Translations under genes and position numbers: made by a program
The notes under the pieces: generated by a model
Seen by the model: the letters and a program-made list of their open reading frames with translations, nothing else
Database searches by the model: none
What the model was told of the DNA's origin: nothing
In this document: in pieces, positions 42,596-54,230 of the stretch
Layout: each line of letters starts with the position of its first letter
How positions within the stretch are numbered: the first letter of the stretch is position 1
Assembly: GCA_030704615.1 (NCBI GenBank)
Contig: CM060732.1
Location: 22,754,001-22,818,000, forward strand
Reading direction: 5' to 3'
DNA from: Takakia lepidozioides
Lineage: Eukaryota > Streptophyta > Takakiopsida > Takakiales > Takakiaceae
Length of the DNA: 64,000 bases

Positions 42596-44165
42596 TTACT
42601 GTTTGGGATTTGTAACCCTTTGTGAGCGAGCACCCTTCTGACAGTTAGAATCTCGTGAAGGACTCCGTGTGCGAGCCCGTGTCCTGTCACTGGTTGAGGG
42701 AGATGATTGAACACTACCTGGATATGTCAGTCCCTCTGGAGGCTGATATCGAGGTAATCTCTCAGGCATAGGAGACCCCCGTCGCTTCTGCTCTGCCATC
42801 TGAATTGCATAGTCCTCTGCCATGTCAAAGGAGACCGCTGAAGAAACAGTTGTATCAGAATCGTCGTCCCCCCTGAGGTGTTTTAACTGTCGAACTTTAA
42901 CTGGAATTCTCTGGGGCATACAATGTTGTCCCACCATGTCTGGAAGTTAAAACTGTAAAACTTGTTGTAAGCGCTGAATTGCAAAATTGGTGAAGACCCT
43001 GAGCTCCTTGTCTGTCCAGGTGAGTGGGGTACCAATGACTTGTGAATTGTGCAAATATTTCCATGCCTCATGTCCCTTAAAGAAAATATCGTCAGACCCG
43101 AATTTCTGTGTTGACAAATTGTTCCAGGCCGCATGAAACCATGAACGAATCTGAGAATCCTTTTGCATCATAACTTTTGCCTCATATTGGTACATATGAG
43201 GTGGCACTGAAGGTAAGACCCAATGATCCCCACTGGAATAACTCAAAAAGCGCGTTTGCATCTTCTGCTGCTCAATGTGATAACGTACCAGAAAACAAGC
43301 AGCGTAGTATAACCCGCAGCCCATGACAATACTTGCTACCTCTTTGGTCTTGGTATAAATGAATCCATGTACAACTTGGAAGGCAATTAATTCCTTCAAC
43401 ATGGTACTTGCCTCATGCCAGTACTGCGCAAAGTCGATTGTTCGGAAGAACTTTAGTCCTAGTTGCCACTGGCAGCCAAATGCGCATGATTTGATAGTAA
43501 TGTGCCAACGACTGCGGAGGACTAAATTCCTTCCAAGCCAAATCCAACACAATTGGAATTTGGTTGAAGGGCATAATCATAGCCCGACTGTACTCCCGTG
43601 CAGCAGGAGTTTTAGGTGGGTTAAAAGCAGCATTCCCCCATACCTCAGGCTGTGGTGGCTGTGGTGTGGCTGTAGTAACAACAGGGTCAGCTACTGTTAC
43701 AGTGACTTGTGGTGGATTTGGTGGCACTGGCTCTTGTACCATTGGCATCTCCTGCACCCCCTGCGAAGAAGACTGAAAAGCCAAAGTTATGGCTTGTAAA
43801 TAAGAAGCCATCAGCTGTTCCTCAGGTACAAAGACTCTCTTGTCGATATTTGAAGTGAGGTCCTCCACCTGAGTCTGCAGGCCGTCTACATCCTCCTGTA
43901 ACTCCGCTATCCTACTATAGACATTGTCTATAGTAGTTGTGGCAATGTTCTGCACTTGCAGTCTGAGGTCATTCATCTCGCTTTGGGTGAGCTTTCGTGG
44001 TGCTTTGCCCTCCACCGGCCCTTGTGCTAACCAGACCTGCATAAGGTGACTTGTCATCTTTCTTGATGACACCTGTTCTTGCACTTCCTTCTCAGCTGTG
44101 TGTCGCGCCCTGACTTCCACGTGTCCATTTCTAAACTGGCTTCCGTCCTTTCTTCCGCCGGCCAT
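42596..44165 (-). pseudogene. Gag-like protein of a gag-only LTR element
   Basis: One protein of about 500 residues is spread over two frames: 44165 to about 43440, then about 43440-42596 with a single in-frame TAA at 42947. The N-terminus is basic; a coiled coil follows (LRLQVQNIATTTIDNVYS, LQEDVDGLQTQVEDL), then a Pro-rich stretch and a helical capsid-like domain (FAQYWHEASTMLKEL, WFHAAWNNLS). The C-terminus is rich in Arg and Ser. No zinc knuckle, protease or RT is seen, and the frame is followed directly by a purine tract and LTR. That matches the known concept of gag-only non-autonomous LTR elements (TR-GAG). The assignment as Gag rests on position and general features, not on recognised motifs. 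Confidence 0.55.
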
Positions 44166-44212
44166 TTCCCTGAAGTTATCCTGCGTCCACCTGTCACTGA
44201 TTCTATGGATTG

Positions 44213-44395
44213 TGTAACCCTAGTAGGCTGTGTCATACTGTGGTACGTTGTGATAGGCTGTGTTGCACTGTGGTAAGCTGTGATAGGCTGTATTGCGCCG
44301 TGCTGGGCTGTGATATGTTGTGTCGCGCAGTGCTGGGCTGTGATAGGCTGTGTTGCGCCGTTCTGGACTGTGATGGGCTGTGTCGCGCTTGTTCT
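44213..44395. repeat. Minisatellite related to GTGATAGGCTGTGTTGCGCCG
   Basis: Imperfect 20-25 bp repeats (CTGTGATAGGCTGTGTTGC) lie between the gag-like gene and the Ty3-X integrase. The integrase frame reads into it, giving an artificial His/Tyr/Asn-rich tail. It may be the remnant of the gag-only element's other LTR. Confidence 0.75.
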
Positions 44396-45315
44396 GCCCA
44401 CCCTGGTCATATATGCTCGGCCTAGCGACAAGTGCTCCATACTTCGTTTGTATCACTGGCGCAGCCCGTGACTGCTTTTGCGTTTCAACATGCACATAAT
44501 GCTGCAATGGTTTGTCATGGATACCACTGTACCCCTTCAACTTATTGGCATTGACTCTTCCCAGCATCTCTTTGTTAATGGTTTGTAACATGGCGGTGTT
44601 GTTATCATACATCTTCTGTATGACATAAGGTCCTTTCCACGGCGATTTAAGCTTAGAAGCTTTAATCTTTCCCTTCTTCTGCAACCAGAGAACCAAATCT
44701 CCCGTCTTAAAAGTTTTTATCTTGCCTTCATCAAACTGTTCCTTTCTCTTCATCTGAATTCTGGTCATGTTATCAGCTGCATCAGCACGTACTTCTTCCA
44801 CATGGTATAATTCATGTTTCCTGACCTTAATTGAATCTTGCAATTCCATTCTCTTTCTCCATTCAGTTCTCATGGTAGGTAACAGGAATTCCACTGGAAG
44901 TAAAGCTTCCATACCATAAACTAATTGGAATGGTGTATACTTAGTGGTGACTTTATATGAAGTCCTGTATGACCACAAAGCTGTCAGCAGCTTTGTATCC
45001 CAATCCATTCTGTTTGCATTGACTATCTTAGCCAAGATAGTACATAGTATTTTGTTGGTAGCCTCTGCCTGCCCATTACCCTGTGGGTAATATGGTATAC
45101 TCTTCCTATGCACAATCAGGAACTCTTTAGTCAATAATTCAATGGTCTCATTAATGAAGTGACTTCCCTGATCACTGATAAATTCCAAGGGACAGCCAAA
45201 TCGTGTAAGTATGTTCTCATACAGGAACCTTGCTGTGGACTTGGCTGTGTTGTCCCTCAAAACTTTAGCTTCCACCCACTTCGTAGTACAATCAGTGGCT
45301 GTAATTATGTACTTG
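44395..45315 (-). pseudogene. Ty3-X integrase (copy 3)
   Basis: Integrase core with Asp in ATDCTTKW (just upstream of the Met at 45275), Asp in SDQGSHF and Glu in GNGQAEATNKI. C-terminal part with GDLVLWLQKKGK. It lies downstream of the H2C2 zinc domain (HKYCQSCDECQRL) across an in-frame TAG at 45318 that was probably TGG. No chromodomain or PHD finger is present, unlike the element at 1041-2879. Confidence 0.88.
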
Positions 45316-45317
45316 TT

Positions 45318-47510
45318 CTATGTATTCTTGGCTGGTGGGTTAATTGGTCCAACAAAGTCTAGTCCCCATTTCTGAAATGGTTCCGTAGGCATTGTAGGAT
45401 GTAAAGCCATCTTCCCATATCTCTGCAAAGGTCCTAGTCGCTGACATTCATCACAACTCTGACAATACTTGTGTACATCTTTGAACAAAGTAGGCCACCA
45501 GTAACCTGCATGTAGTATCTTCCTACTGGTAGTCTCTTCTCCAAAATGACCTCCTGCCACTCCTTTATGAACTTCCTCCAAAACTTTCTTAACTTCATGG
45601 TGGTATAAGCATCGCTTCAGCACTCCATCTGGTCCTAGCTTATACATTCTGCTCCCTACCATAGTGTAAGGTAGAGCCTTGATAGCTATTCTCTTTCTCT
45701 GCTCCTTTCCATAACTTGGTGGGCACTGACCATGAGCAAGGTAGTATCTGATTGGCCACTGCCAATCTAGCCAGTCATCTGCACTTCCCTGCATCTCCAC
45801 TGCAAATAGACTCGCATCTGGTAATTGATCATCTACTCCCGTGGCTGGTTCTCCTGTTGATAACCGTGACAAGTGATCCGCCACAAGATGCAGCCTCCCA
45901 GGCTTGTAAACAACCTCGAACTCAAACTCGTGCAAGATTATCAACCATCTTGCTATTCTTCCGCTTATCAGAGGTTTGTTTACCAGGTATATCAGAGCCT
46001 GGTGATCCACATAGAACATAAACTTCTTGCCCAACAGGTAATGCCTGAATTTCTTCACTACATAGATCATTGCCCATGCTTCTCTTTCCGTTGTGCTATA
46101 ATTTCTTTCAGCATTGTTCATCAATCGGCTAGCATAGTACACAGGTGAATCTATCCTTCCTGTAACATTTTGGGCTAACACTGCTCCTAGTGCTTCTCCA
46201 GAAGCATCACAGTGAACATGAAATATTTCCTGCCAGTGAGGATTAATCACCACAGGTGTAGTTGTTACTGACACTGTAAGTTCCTCAAAAGCCTGTTGAC
46301 ATTCAAGTGTTCATGCAAACACTGCATCTTTCTTCAAAAGTTTGTTCAATGGTGCTGCTATCTGTGCATACCGTCTGACAAATCTTCTGTAATAGCTGGT
46401 TTGTCCAAGGAATCTCCTTAGACTCTTAACATTCACTGGTGGTGGAGAGGCTTTAATGGCCTCTGTTTTCCTGGGATCCACAAGAAGTCCCCTCTTACAC
46501 ACAATGTGTCCCAGAAGCACCCCTGAGTTCACACAGAAAGTACACTTCTCTGGATTCAGGCCCAGACCTCTCATCCTGCATCTGGCCAGACATAACTCCA
46601 ATTTATGCAAGTGCTCATTCTTAGAGCTGTACACACTGAAATAATCTAAGAACACCTGCATGAAATCATCCAGATACTCATGAAAAGATTCACTTATCAC
46701 TCTCTGAAAGGTTGCTGGTGCATTACAAAGTCCAAAGGGCATGACTTTGTATGCATAAGCACCCCAGTCTATGATGAAAGCTGTCTTTCCTTGGTCGTCT
46801 TCTGCCACTTGCACTTGATTATAACCACTGAAGCCATCCATGAATGAGTACATCTCATGGCCTGCCACAGTGTCCAATACTGCTTCTATGAATGGCAAAG
46901 GGAAAGGATCTTTCTTCATACAAGCATTCAGCTTCTTGTAGTTCACACAAACTCTTAGTTTACCATTCTTCTTGGGAATTATCACAATGGGTGACAACCA
47001 AGTTGTATACTCTATTGGGTATATAAACTTAGCCTCAGCCAACTTCTTGATCTCTTCTCCAACCTTTTGTGCATAGTTGGGATTCATTATGTACCTTGCC
47101 TGCTTGATTGGTACTGATCCTGGTTCCAATTCAATCTTATGCTGACAGATTTCAGGTGGTATCCCTTTTAGATCCTCATAGCTCCAAGCAAATACATCTC
47201 TGTATTTGATGAACAAACTCTTAGCTTCTTCAAAGAATTCTGGCTCCAATTCAGCTCCTACCTTCACCATCCTCGGTTCCTCTTCAGTTCCCACATTCAC
47301 TTCCCTCACCTGCTCATCAGCTGTGATTGTCCAACCAGTCACCATTTCATCCTGTAAACTCACAGTGGCTGGTTCCTCTAGGATTTCCATTTCTCCTTCT
47401 CTTTCTTCATAGAAATGTGATGGGTAACTGCTGGTTTCCTCTTCAATTGGTGTTGCTGACACTACACCACAGCAGATACCTCTTAAACAACTTAGGCCTT
47501 CCAGCCGCAT
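45318..47510 (-). pseudogene. Ty3-X reverse transcriptase and RNase H (copy 3)
   Basis: RT from 47510, RNase H and the integrase zinc domain down to 45318. The catalytic box reads FLDYFSVYS instead of FLDDFSVYS, a change of the second catalytic Asp that should kill RT. A TGA near 46311 (TGG in copy 1) separates RT from RNase H. RNase H keeps HCDASGEALGAVL and FYVDHQAL. Confidence 0.9.
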
Positions 47511-48375
47511 CTCTGCAACCTGCTCCCACTCTGGTGTGCAGCAAACAGGGTAGCTTCCTGCTCCTCATCCAGTCCTCCTCTCCAGTCATACTCTCTGACC
47601 CCTCGAGGTCTTCTCGTAGCAGGTAATCTACTAGATTTCTTTGTGGTAATTTGTATCTCGTGCATCCCATTATGCACGGTTAGTAACTGAGAATTCCAGT
47701 CATGGAATACCCTGGCGTGTTTCAGCCACGGACGTCCCAATAATAAGGAGTAAGCCTCCATGACTTCATCCATCTTCAACACAGTTACTGTGATCATAAA
47801 GATCATTTTTTGTATCTGTATCTTAACTCCTCTTATCAATCCCAATGGCTGTACACTCCTTTGATCTGCCATTGTTACTGTAAATGGGGCTGGTTTCATG
47901 TTACTTAGACCAAGCTTCTTTCTTAATTGGTCTGTCATGATATTTACTCCAGAGCCTCCATCTATAAGTACATCAGTTAGTTCTGTGCTTCCAATTCTCA
48001 ATTGGATTACTGGCATAGAATCATCAAAGTCCATGACTGGTTCTCGCCCTTCCGGCTTCACATTATAACTGGTCACCTTGCTGTTCAGGTCTGTGTTTCC
48101 TGTCTCCTGGGCAATTCGATTGATTGCTTGATACAGCCTGTGTCTACAATAAGGTGCCACAGCCAATAGCTGTCCAATGGTAATCTCTGCTTTGGTCTGG
48201 CATATTACTTCAGCCAAAGTCCCTTCATTACTTTGCATGTGTGCATCTTCTTTCTTCCTTTCATCCTCACTCACTTCTTCTTCTCCATCAGAATAAGAGG
48301 AATCTGCCACAGGAATATCAGTACTCTTCTGCAATTCCCTTATGGTATCTGCCACTTCCTTGTGCAGTTCCTTCT
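47492..48375 (-). pseudogene. Ty3-X protease region (copy 3), 5' part displaced by transposon C
   Basis: Frame with VLIDGGSGVNIM and LLLGRPWL, open through the position where copies 1 and 2 have a TAG (TGG here). A one-base loss near 47533 shifts it relative to RT. The upstream part of the same frame lies at 58511-58697 on the other side of transposon C. Confidence 0.85.
48367..48375. repeat. Target site duplication, left (transposon C)
   Basis: GTTCCTTCT, exact partner of 58511-58519. Confidence 0.88.
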
Positions 48376-48611
48376 GGGGGCTGCTATTTCATGAGCAGCA
48401 TGAGCATGAGCGGCATGAGCATGAGCGGAAAAAAAAAAAGCATGAGCAGACCATTGTGAGTCCATGGAAATAGGGTTAGGAGGCACGGAAATAGGGTCAT
48501 GTGAAGTTGGAATGTGGCACCAATGGACTTGAAATGCAACATTTTATTGCAAATTTTGTGGCAAGCCACGTCTATACAAGTGTGTTCTAACTGTCATAGC
48601 CGGAATGGGCA

Positions 48612-51351
48612 CTACTCTCCTACACCCTCCGAGGAACTTGCCCCACCTTCTTCCTCATCCCCCTCATCCCCCTCATCCCCCTCATCCTCCGAGCTCTGTG
48701 ATGCATCAGTTCCACTATGCCTCTCAAAAATCCCGTCCTCTCCTTGGGGGACTGTCCACCTCACCTCCTGGGAATCTTCTGCGTCTTCTCCCCCACTTTC
48801 CTCAGCAGAGTCCAAGACAAATCTACGAGCCCGACGGGCTCTAATAGCTGCTGCCTCCTCCCTCATCTTCATTTTCTTGAGGCTTGCCTCGTCTAAAATC
48901 TGTTGTACACGACTAGGTTCGGAACACCTCCTAATGGACACCGAAGCAAGCCGGGCAGCATAAGTAGGAAGGATGTACTCCCTTTGAACTGATGTGCTTG
49001 TGTGTCCAGCTGCTCTTGCGCATTCGTTGTCACCTGTGGAGATTCTCCATCAGATCGCTTTCCTGAAAAAATACAATGAATCCACCCCCTACTAGAGTAG
49101 AAGCCCCAAACGAAGCGTGGGGAAGTACCTGAAACCACCATGTCATGCGGTTCATCCACATGTCGAATGTGGGGTCAGAGAGTTTGTCCGGTTTGGGGAA
49201 GCTCCACATGTCCCTAGTACTTTGGGAACCATTCCAGATTTGGAGCCACCGGGTCTGTCCAACCACCCAGCATATTCGTAAGCGCCAAACACCACAAAAA
49301 GGAGTTGTTGCCACCACAATTTGGTTAAGAATGTATCACCTTTTCTGTTGCATCCACACAGGATGTGGCTAGACGATGGAGCTTCTCCAATGTCATCGTG
49401 GGCTTCAGAGCGCGAGAGTAGTGCTTCCCCACCTCCACCAGAAAGTCGGCACCAAGGGCGGGATCAGCTATGGCCACGTACTTTACCATCCGCGACTTGT
49501 ACTTTATGCGGGCCCTCACCTCCGCAGCTTTGACATACGATTCGAGTGCCGGGAGGGTTGGATTCTTCTCCTCTGACTCCATGTAGAACCTCCGCGCATG
49601 TGCCAAATCCTGCTGTATTTTCGTCTGTCAAGAATGCGCACATAAGATTAGAGATCCTGCTCAACACAATTTCTTCTATTGGGGGAGGAGATTAGAAATC
49701 ACGGTGAAGACCTTTTCTTCTATTGGGGGAGGAGAGACAGATTAGCTCAACAAAACTGTCAGGAGCTTTACCCAAAATATGTAGTCCACCATGGCGTCGA
49801 CGCTCAGCCTATACCAGGTTCTGTCTGCCTTTGCCTCCAACTTGCGCAGGAGGTCGGCACTGAGGGAATTGACAAACTCTTGCACCCCCTGCTTCCCGAC
49901 ATCCTTCACTCGGAAGAGCATATGGGACAAGTTGGTGGCAATGAAGGCATTCTCAGTCACCCTGCAGTGCCACATTTCCATCAAACAATACTGAAATGGG
50001 AATTTTCATCATATATGAGGATTCGCAATGAAATGACTTCCAAATTCAAAGTCCAAAAGCGAGAGGCGTTGTAACTTACGAGTTGATGTCCGCCATTGCA
50101 GTTTTGAGAAGACTGCGATCTTTGGGCCCCGCAACCTTCAGCACAACACAATCCACAGCGAAATGCCAATCGAGGTCGTTGGGGTGGGCTTGGGCAATGT
50201 GCTCCATCCATGCCAGGAGGCGATGATTGCCGTCCCACACGTAGAACATCTTACCGGACAAGTGCTGGAAAAGAGGATCACTAGCAATCGATCTCTCGAA
50301 CTCCTCATTTCGCGTTTGCCAATGGGGACCCCATTTGTCCACCTCATCGGAAGTGTGGGCACGGGAAGCTCCATGGTCGTTCGCAATGGAAACGTAAAAC
50401 GCGGCAGACCCCATTCGATATCCATCCCGGAAAGAGAATTTCAGCTTGTCGATATCGCCTGGGAGGGCAGGTCTCACCACCTGTAATGACACCAAGCGGC
50501 AAAGGGGAATTCAAAGCTTGGCCGGGTACACCATGCCCCCTAGCACCCTGCCAATGTTGTTGTGGGTTGCCTCCAACATCTTGGCAGCGGCCAACTTCAT
50601 ATCCGCCTCAGACCTGACGTCTGCTGCAGAGGGGTTTTCCGGCAGCCCACCAGGACCGCCAAATCCAGCCTGTATGCTCCGGGTTTGGGGCCTGGGGATG
50701 TCCGGGAGGATGTCATCCTGGTCAGAAAGCTCCCTGTCGTCCTCCTCAACAGGGTCAGCCACCTGCGAAACCACCTCCAGCACTCTCCCCGTCTCTACTG
50801 CCCTCTCCCTGGCTTCACCTCGAACTTGCACAATCCGTGCTATTTCTGGTGTTCTTTCCTCTCCTCCACTCTCCACCGTATGGGTAATTGCAGGGGCTGC
50901 TCTTGCCCGCGATGGTCTAACCGGTGTGTTGCTGCCTCTTTGTGGTGTCTTGGAGGGATCCACCGTCTCTGTGCGTCCCTCACTTACATGGGAATCTGTC
51001 AGTTCGGAACCCTTGGCCTCTTCAGTGGCCTTTTCTCTTTCCTCCTGGCTAGCCTTTGTGTCTTGCCTGTTCTTTTGCCCTCTCTTTTGCCCTCTCACGG
51101 GCTTTCTGTTTCTTATTAAGGCTAGCAGCAGGGGAGCCCGGATGGACGACCACCTTTGAGGTAGGCGAACTGACACCCTCGCGCGCACTGCGAACTCCCC
51201 CCTCCGCAGCCCGTGATGGCTCTCGCGCCGGGGATTGCACGTGTTTGGCTTTCTTCTTCTTCTTTGCTTGGACGGGCCCTACTGCTTCTGCATCAACAAT
51301 CTCCATTGCCGGATCTGCTGTTCTCACTTCCTCATGCCCTTCACCTGCCAT
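48612..51351 (-). pseudogene. ParB-like gene of transposon C, methyltransferase part deleted
   Basis: The minus strand starts at MAGEGHEEV (51351), with a basic nuclear-type stretch KKKKKAKH and a long charged N-terminus. A frameshift lies near 51100 and a TGA follows VYPAKL near 50511. Then LVSLQVVRPALPGDIDKLKF and the ParB-like FYVWDGNHRLLAW (near 50240) lead into exons homologous to A and B: VTENAFIATNLSHM, DRTWYRLSVDAM, VAIADPALG, QTRWLQIWNG. At about 48980 the exon following MTWWFQ is fused to the acidic tail exon (LPTYAARLA, RWTVPQGEDGIFE). The ~2 kb that encode motif IV and motif I in A and B are absent. The frame changes at that junction. Confidence 0.75.
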
Positions 51352-52150
51352 GAGGCCTGCACCAACCTCCCCAATGCCTATTCTGTCGTACTCTCGCTGC
51401 AGGTCCTCCCGTCCACAAAAGGTTGAAGTTTGCCTTCTCGCTCCAAGGTGGGCGGTTCAAACATGCGATGAGTTGCAGCAGTCGATGATACCACCAGCGT
51501 GCCGTGCTCGTCGTCACTCTGTAATTCCCAAAATCGTGAGAACCAACATCGGTGCCAAAACCAGCATCGCAACCACCATAGCAACAATCGTGTAACAAAA
51601 ATGAAAACATAACAAGTTTAGGAAGTATGGAGAGCCATGCAACAACAATGAAAACAAATGCAACCATTGCCTAAGAATGACATGCACAAGCAGCCTTCTC
51701 CAGAGCTGCCGGATTTGCACACGCATTACAAACAATCTAAGGTTCACTCAATTATCTAAGGTTCACTCATCTAGCGAAGCCAGGATGAAGATGCAAAAAC
51801 AAAGCGAGGCAACAAAGCGAAAGCAAAAGCGAAAGCGAACAAAGCGAAAGCAGAAGTGGCTTGCCTGAGAGTACTCGGCTTCAGTTGGCGCGGGTTGTGA
51901 GCAAGACACTGGAATCTCCTGCTGGAGCTTCAGTTTGGCCATGCGAGAGATTGGCCGTCGTCCGTAGTACAGAGCTTTCAACTTCCGCCGCGGTCTGGAT
52001 GTGAGGTCTCTCTCAGGAGAGCCACGCCCTTCAGGCGACATAAGTCCCAGCCAAAATGGAAAAAGATCTCCGTTTTTGGGGTACATGCCTCGAATAGCAT
52101 GTTAAGCCAAGATTAGCATCAGATTTAGGGTACGTATCCAGGAAGCCATG
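51352..52150. other. Upstream region of the ParB-like gene (C), no recognised gene
   Basis: Only short frames without known motifs. An AAAGCGAAAGCG-type simple repeat lies at about 51796-51850. Probably promoter or 5' untranslated sequence of the minus-strand gene. Confidence 0.4.
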
Positions 52151-52284
52151 TGTCGCCAGCCCGAATGAAAACGGATGGCGGTGGAAATTTATTGCCCAAC
52201 TGCGCAATTAAATGTCGGATGAAGCCCTCCATGTCGGATGAAAATCGACGGAACTCGGCCGGAATTTCCAATGTAGAGGTAATT

Positions 52285-52760
52285 CGGAGCGCTGCAAGAT
52301 TGAAATCCGGCGCCGGATTTCCATCCTGCAGGTAATTCGGAGCGCAGCAGGATGGAAATTCAGCGCCGAATTTCCATCCTGCAAGGTAGGGCGGCGCGCG
52401 AAATTTCCCTCACGCAGGTAATTCAGAAGCGGATGGATGGAAATCCGGCGCCGAATTTCCATCCGCGCAGGTAGGGCGGCGCGCGAAATTTCCCTCACGC
52501 AGGTAATTCCGAAGCGGATGGATGGAAATCCGGCGCCGGATTTCCATCCGCGCAGGTAGGGCAAAATTCCCTCACGCAGGTAATTCGGAGGCGGATGGAT
52601 GGAAATTCGGCGCCGAATTTCCATCCTGCAGGTAATTCGAATCCCGGATGGATGGAAATCCGGCGCCGAATTTCCATCCAGCAAGTAAGTCGGATCGCTG
52701 GCGTATGGATATTTGGCGCCGAATTTCCATTCGGCAGGTATTTCGAAGCGCTGAATTACC
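52285..52760. repeat. Palindrome array 1 of transposon C
   Basis: Seven or eight palindromes of the GAAATTCGGCGCCGAATTTC type, with arms extended by GGAT/ATCC. Some have CCGG in one arm (AATCCGGCGCCG). They are separated by about 50 bp of a conserved direct repeat with GCAGGTAGGGCGGCGCGCG and CTCACGCAGGTAATTC. The mean period is roughly 65-110 bp. Confidence 0.92.
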
Positions 52761-52894
52761 TTCCTGCAGGTAATTCTGAGCGTGTCCGATTGATTTTTCG
52801 GAGAAAAACAAACCTAACTGTTTGTTTTGTGGCTAAAGTGCACTTGTAGACACGTTTTTCTTGGAATTCTTGACTGCTAGAGGCAAATCGGAAC

Positions 52895-53965
52895 AGCCTC
52901 GGACGGAAATTCGGCGCCGTTTTTCCATTCTGGGAGGTTTTTACGACTTCCTTTGAGGGGGCCCCGATGGAAATTCGGCGCCGAATTTCCATCCGGGGGA
53001 TGGTCTCTGTCGGAGAGGTGCCGGCCTCTCCGCCGCTCTGTTGGATATTCGGTGCCGAATTTCCGTCCGGGGGTTGAAATATGACGGCCAGGTGCCGGCC
53101 TCTCCCCCTCCCTGACTGCATTGGAACGGCCCCGGATGGAAGTTCGGCGCCGTTTTTCCATCTGGGGAGGTTTTTATGTCGGCCAGTTTTCGGCCTGACC
53201 CCCCGACACGACTTCCTTTGGGGGGCCCGGATGGAAATTCGGCGCCGAATCTCCATATAGGGGATGCTCTCTGTCGAACACGTGCCGGCCTCTACGCCCG
53301 AGGCGACTTCATCCGGGCGTCCCCTGTTGGATATTCGGTGCCGAATTTCCGTCCGGGGGTTGAAATGTGACGGCCAGGTGCCGGCCTTTCCCCCCTCCCC
53401 GACTGCATCCGAACATCCCCGGATGGAAATTCGGCGCCGTTTTTCCATCTGGGGATGTTTTTATGCCGGCCAGTTTTCGGCCTGACCCCCCGACACGACT
53501 TCCTTTGGGGGGGCCCGGATGGAAATTTAGCGCCGAATGTCCATCCAGGGGATGTTCTCTGTCGCACACGCGCCGGCATCTGCGCCCGAGGCGACTTCAT
53601 CCGGGCTTCCCCTGATGTATATTCGGTGCCGAATTTCCGTCTGGGGGTTGTAATGTGAGGGCCAGATGGCGGCCTTTCCCCCGAGCCGACTGCATCCGAA
53701 AGGCCTCGGATGGAAATTCGGCGCCGTTTTTCCATCCGCGGAGGTTTTAGGTCGGCCAGTTTTCGGCCTGACCCCCCGACAGGACTTCCTTTGGGTGGAT
53801 CCGAATGGAAATTCGGCGCTGAATTTCCATCCGGGGGATGTTTTCTGTCGGACAGGTGCCGGCATCTCTGCCCCAGACGACTTCATCCGTGCGGCCCCTG
53901 TTGGGTATTGGGTGCCGAATTTCCATTCGGGGGTAGTAATGTGACGGCACGGTGCCGGTTTCTCC
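52895..53965. repeat. Palindrome array 2 of transposon C (higher-order repeats)
   Basis: Repeat units of roughly 250-300 bp, each with a half-site (ATTCGGCGCCGTTTTTCC), a full palindrome (AATTCGGCGCCGAATTTCC) and a variant with GGTGCC centre (ATATTCGGTGCCGAATTTCC). CCGGCCAGTTTTCGGCCTG and GACTTCCTTTGGGGG lie between them. Three to four units are present. Long but meaningless frames run through both strands. Confidence 0.9.
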
Positions 53966-54230
53966 CCTTCAGCCGACATCATCCGGACGGCCCCCCACTT
54001 TCTAACTGCATACCGTTGGCAGTTATTGCGCAAAGACCAGGGGCCGCATTCCGGAGACAAGGTTCATTAACACTCTGACTCTGGATTTTTGAGATAGTTG
54101 GCTCCCTGGATTTGGATCAGGCTTCGTCGCTCGGACAAATTGGCACCGCATTCCTTCCCATCGCTGCATCCCCCTTCTACCAGGGAGCTTCCCCGCACGC
54201 CATCCTGGCAGTCTTGTGTGCACATCTCCC

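Noticed and set aside
53292-54060. Long minus-strand frames in the second C palindrome array
   Set aside because: GC-rich repeats are open in several frames on both strands. There is no conserved motif between units other than the repeat itself.
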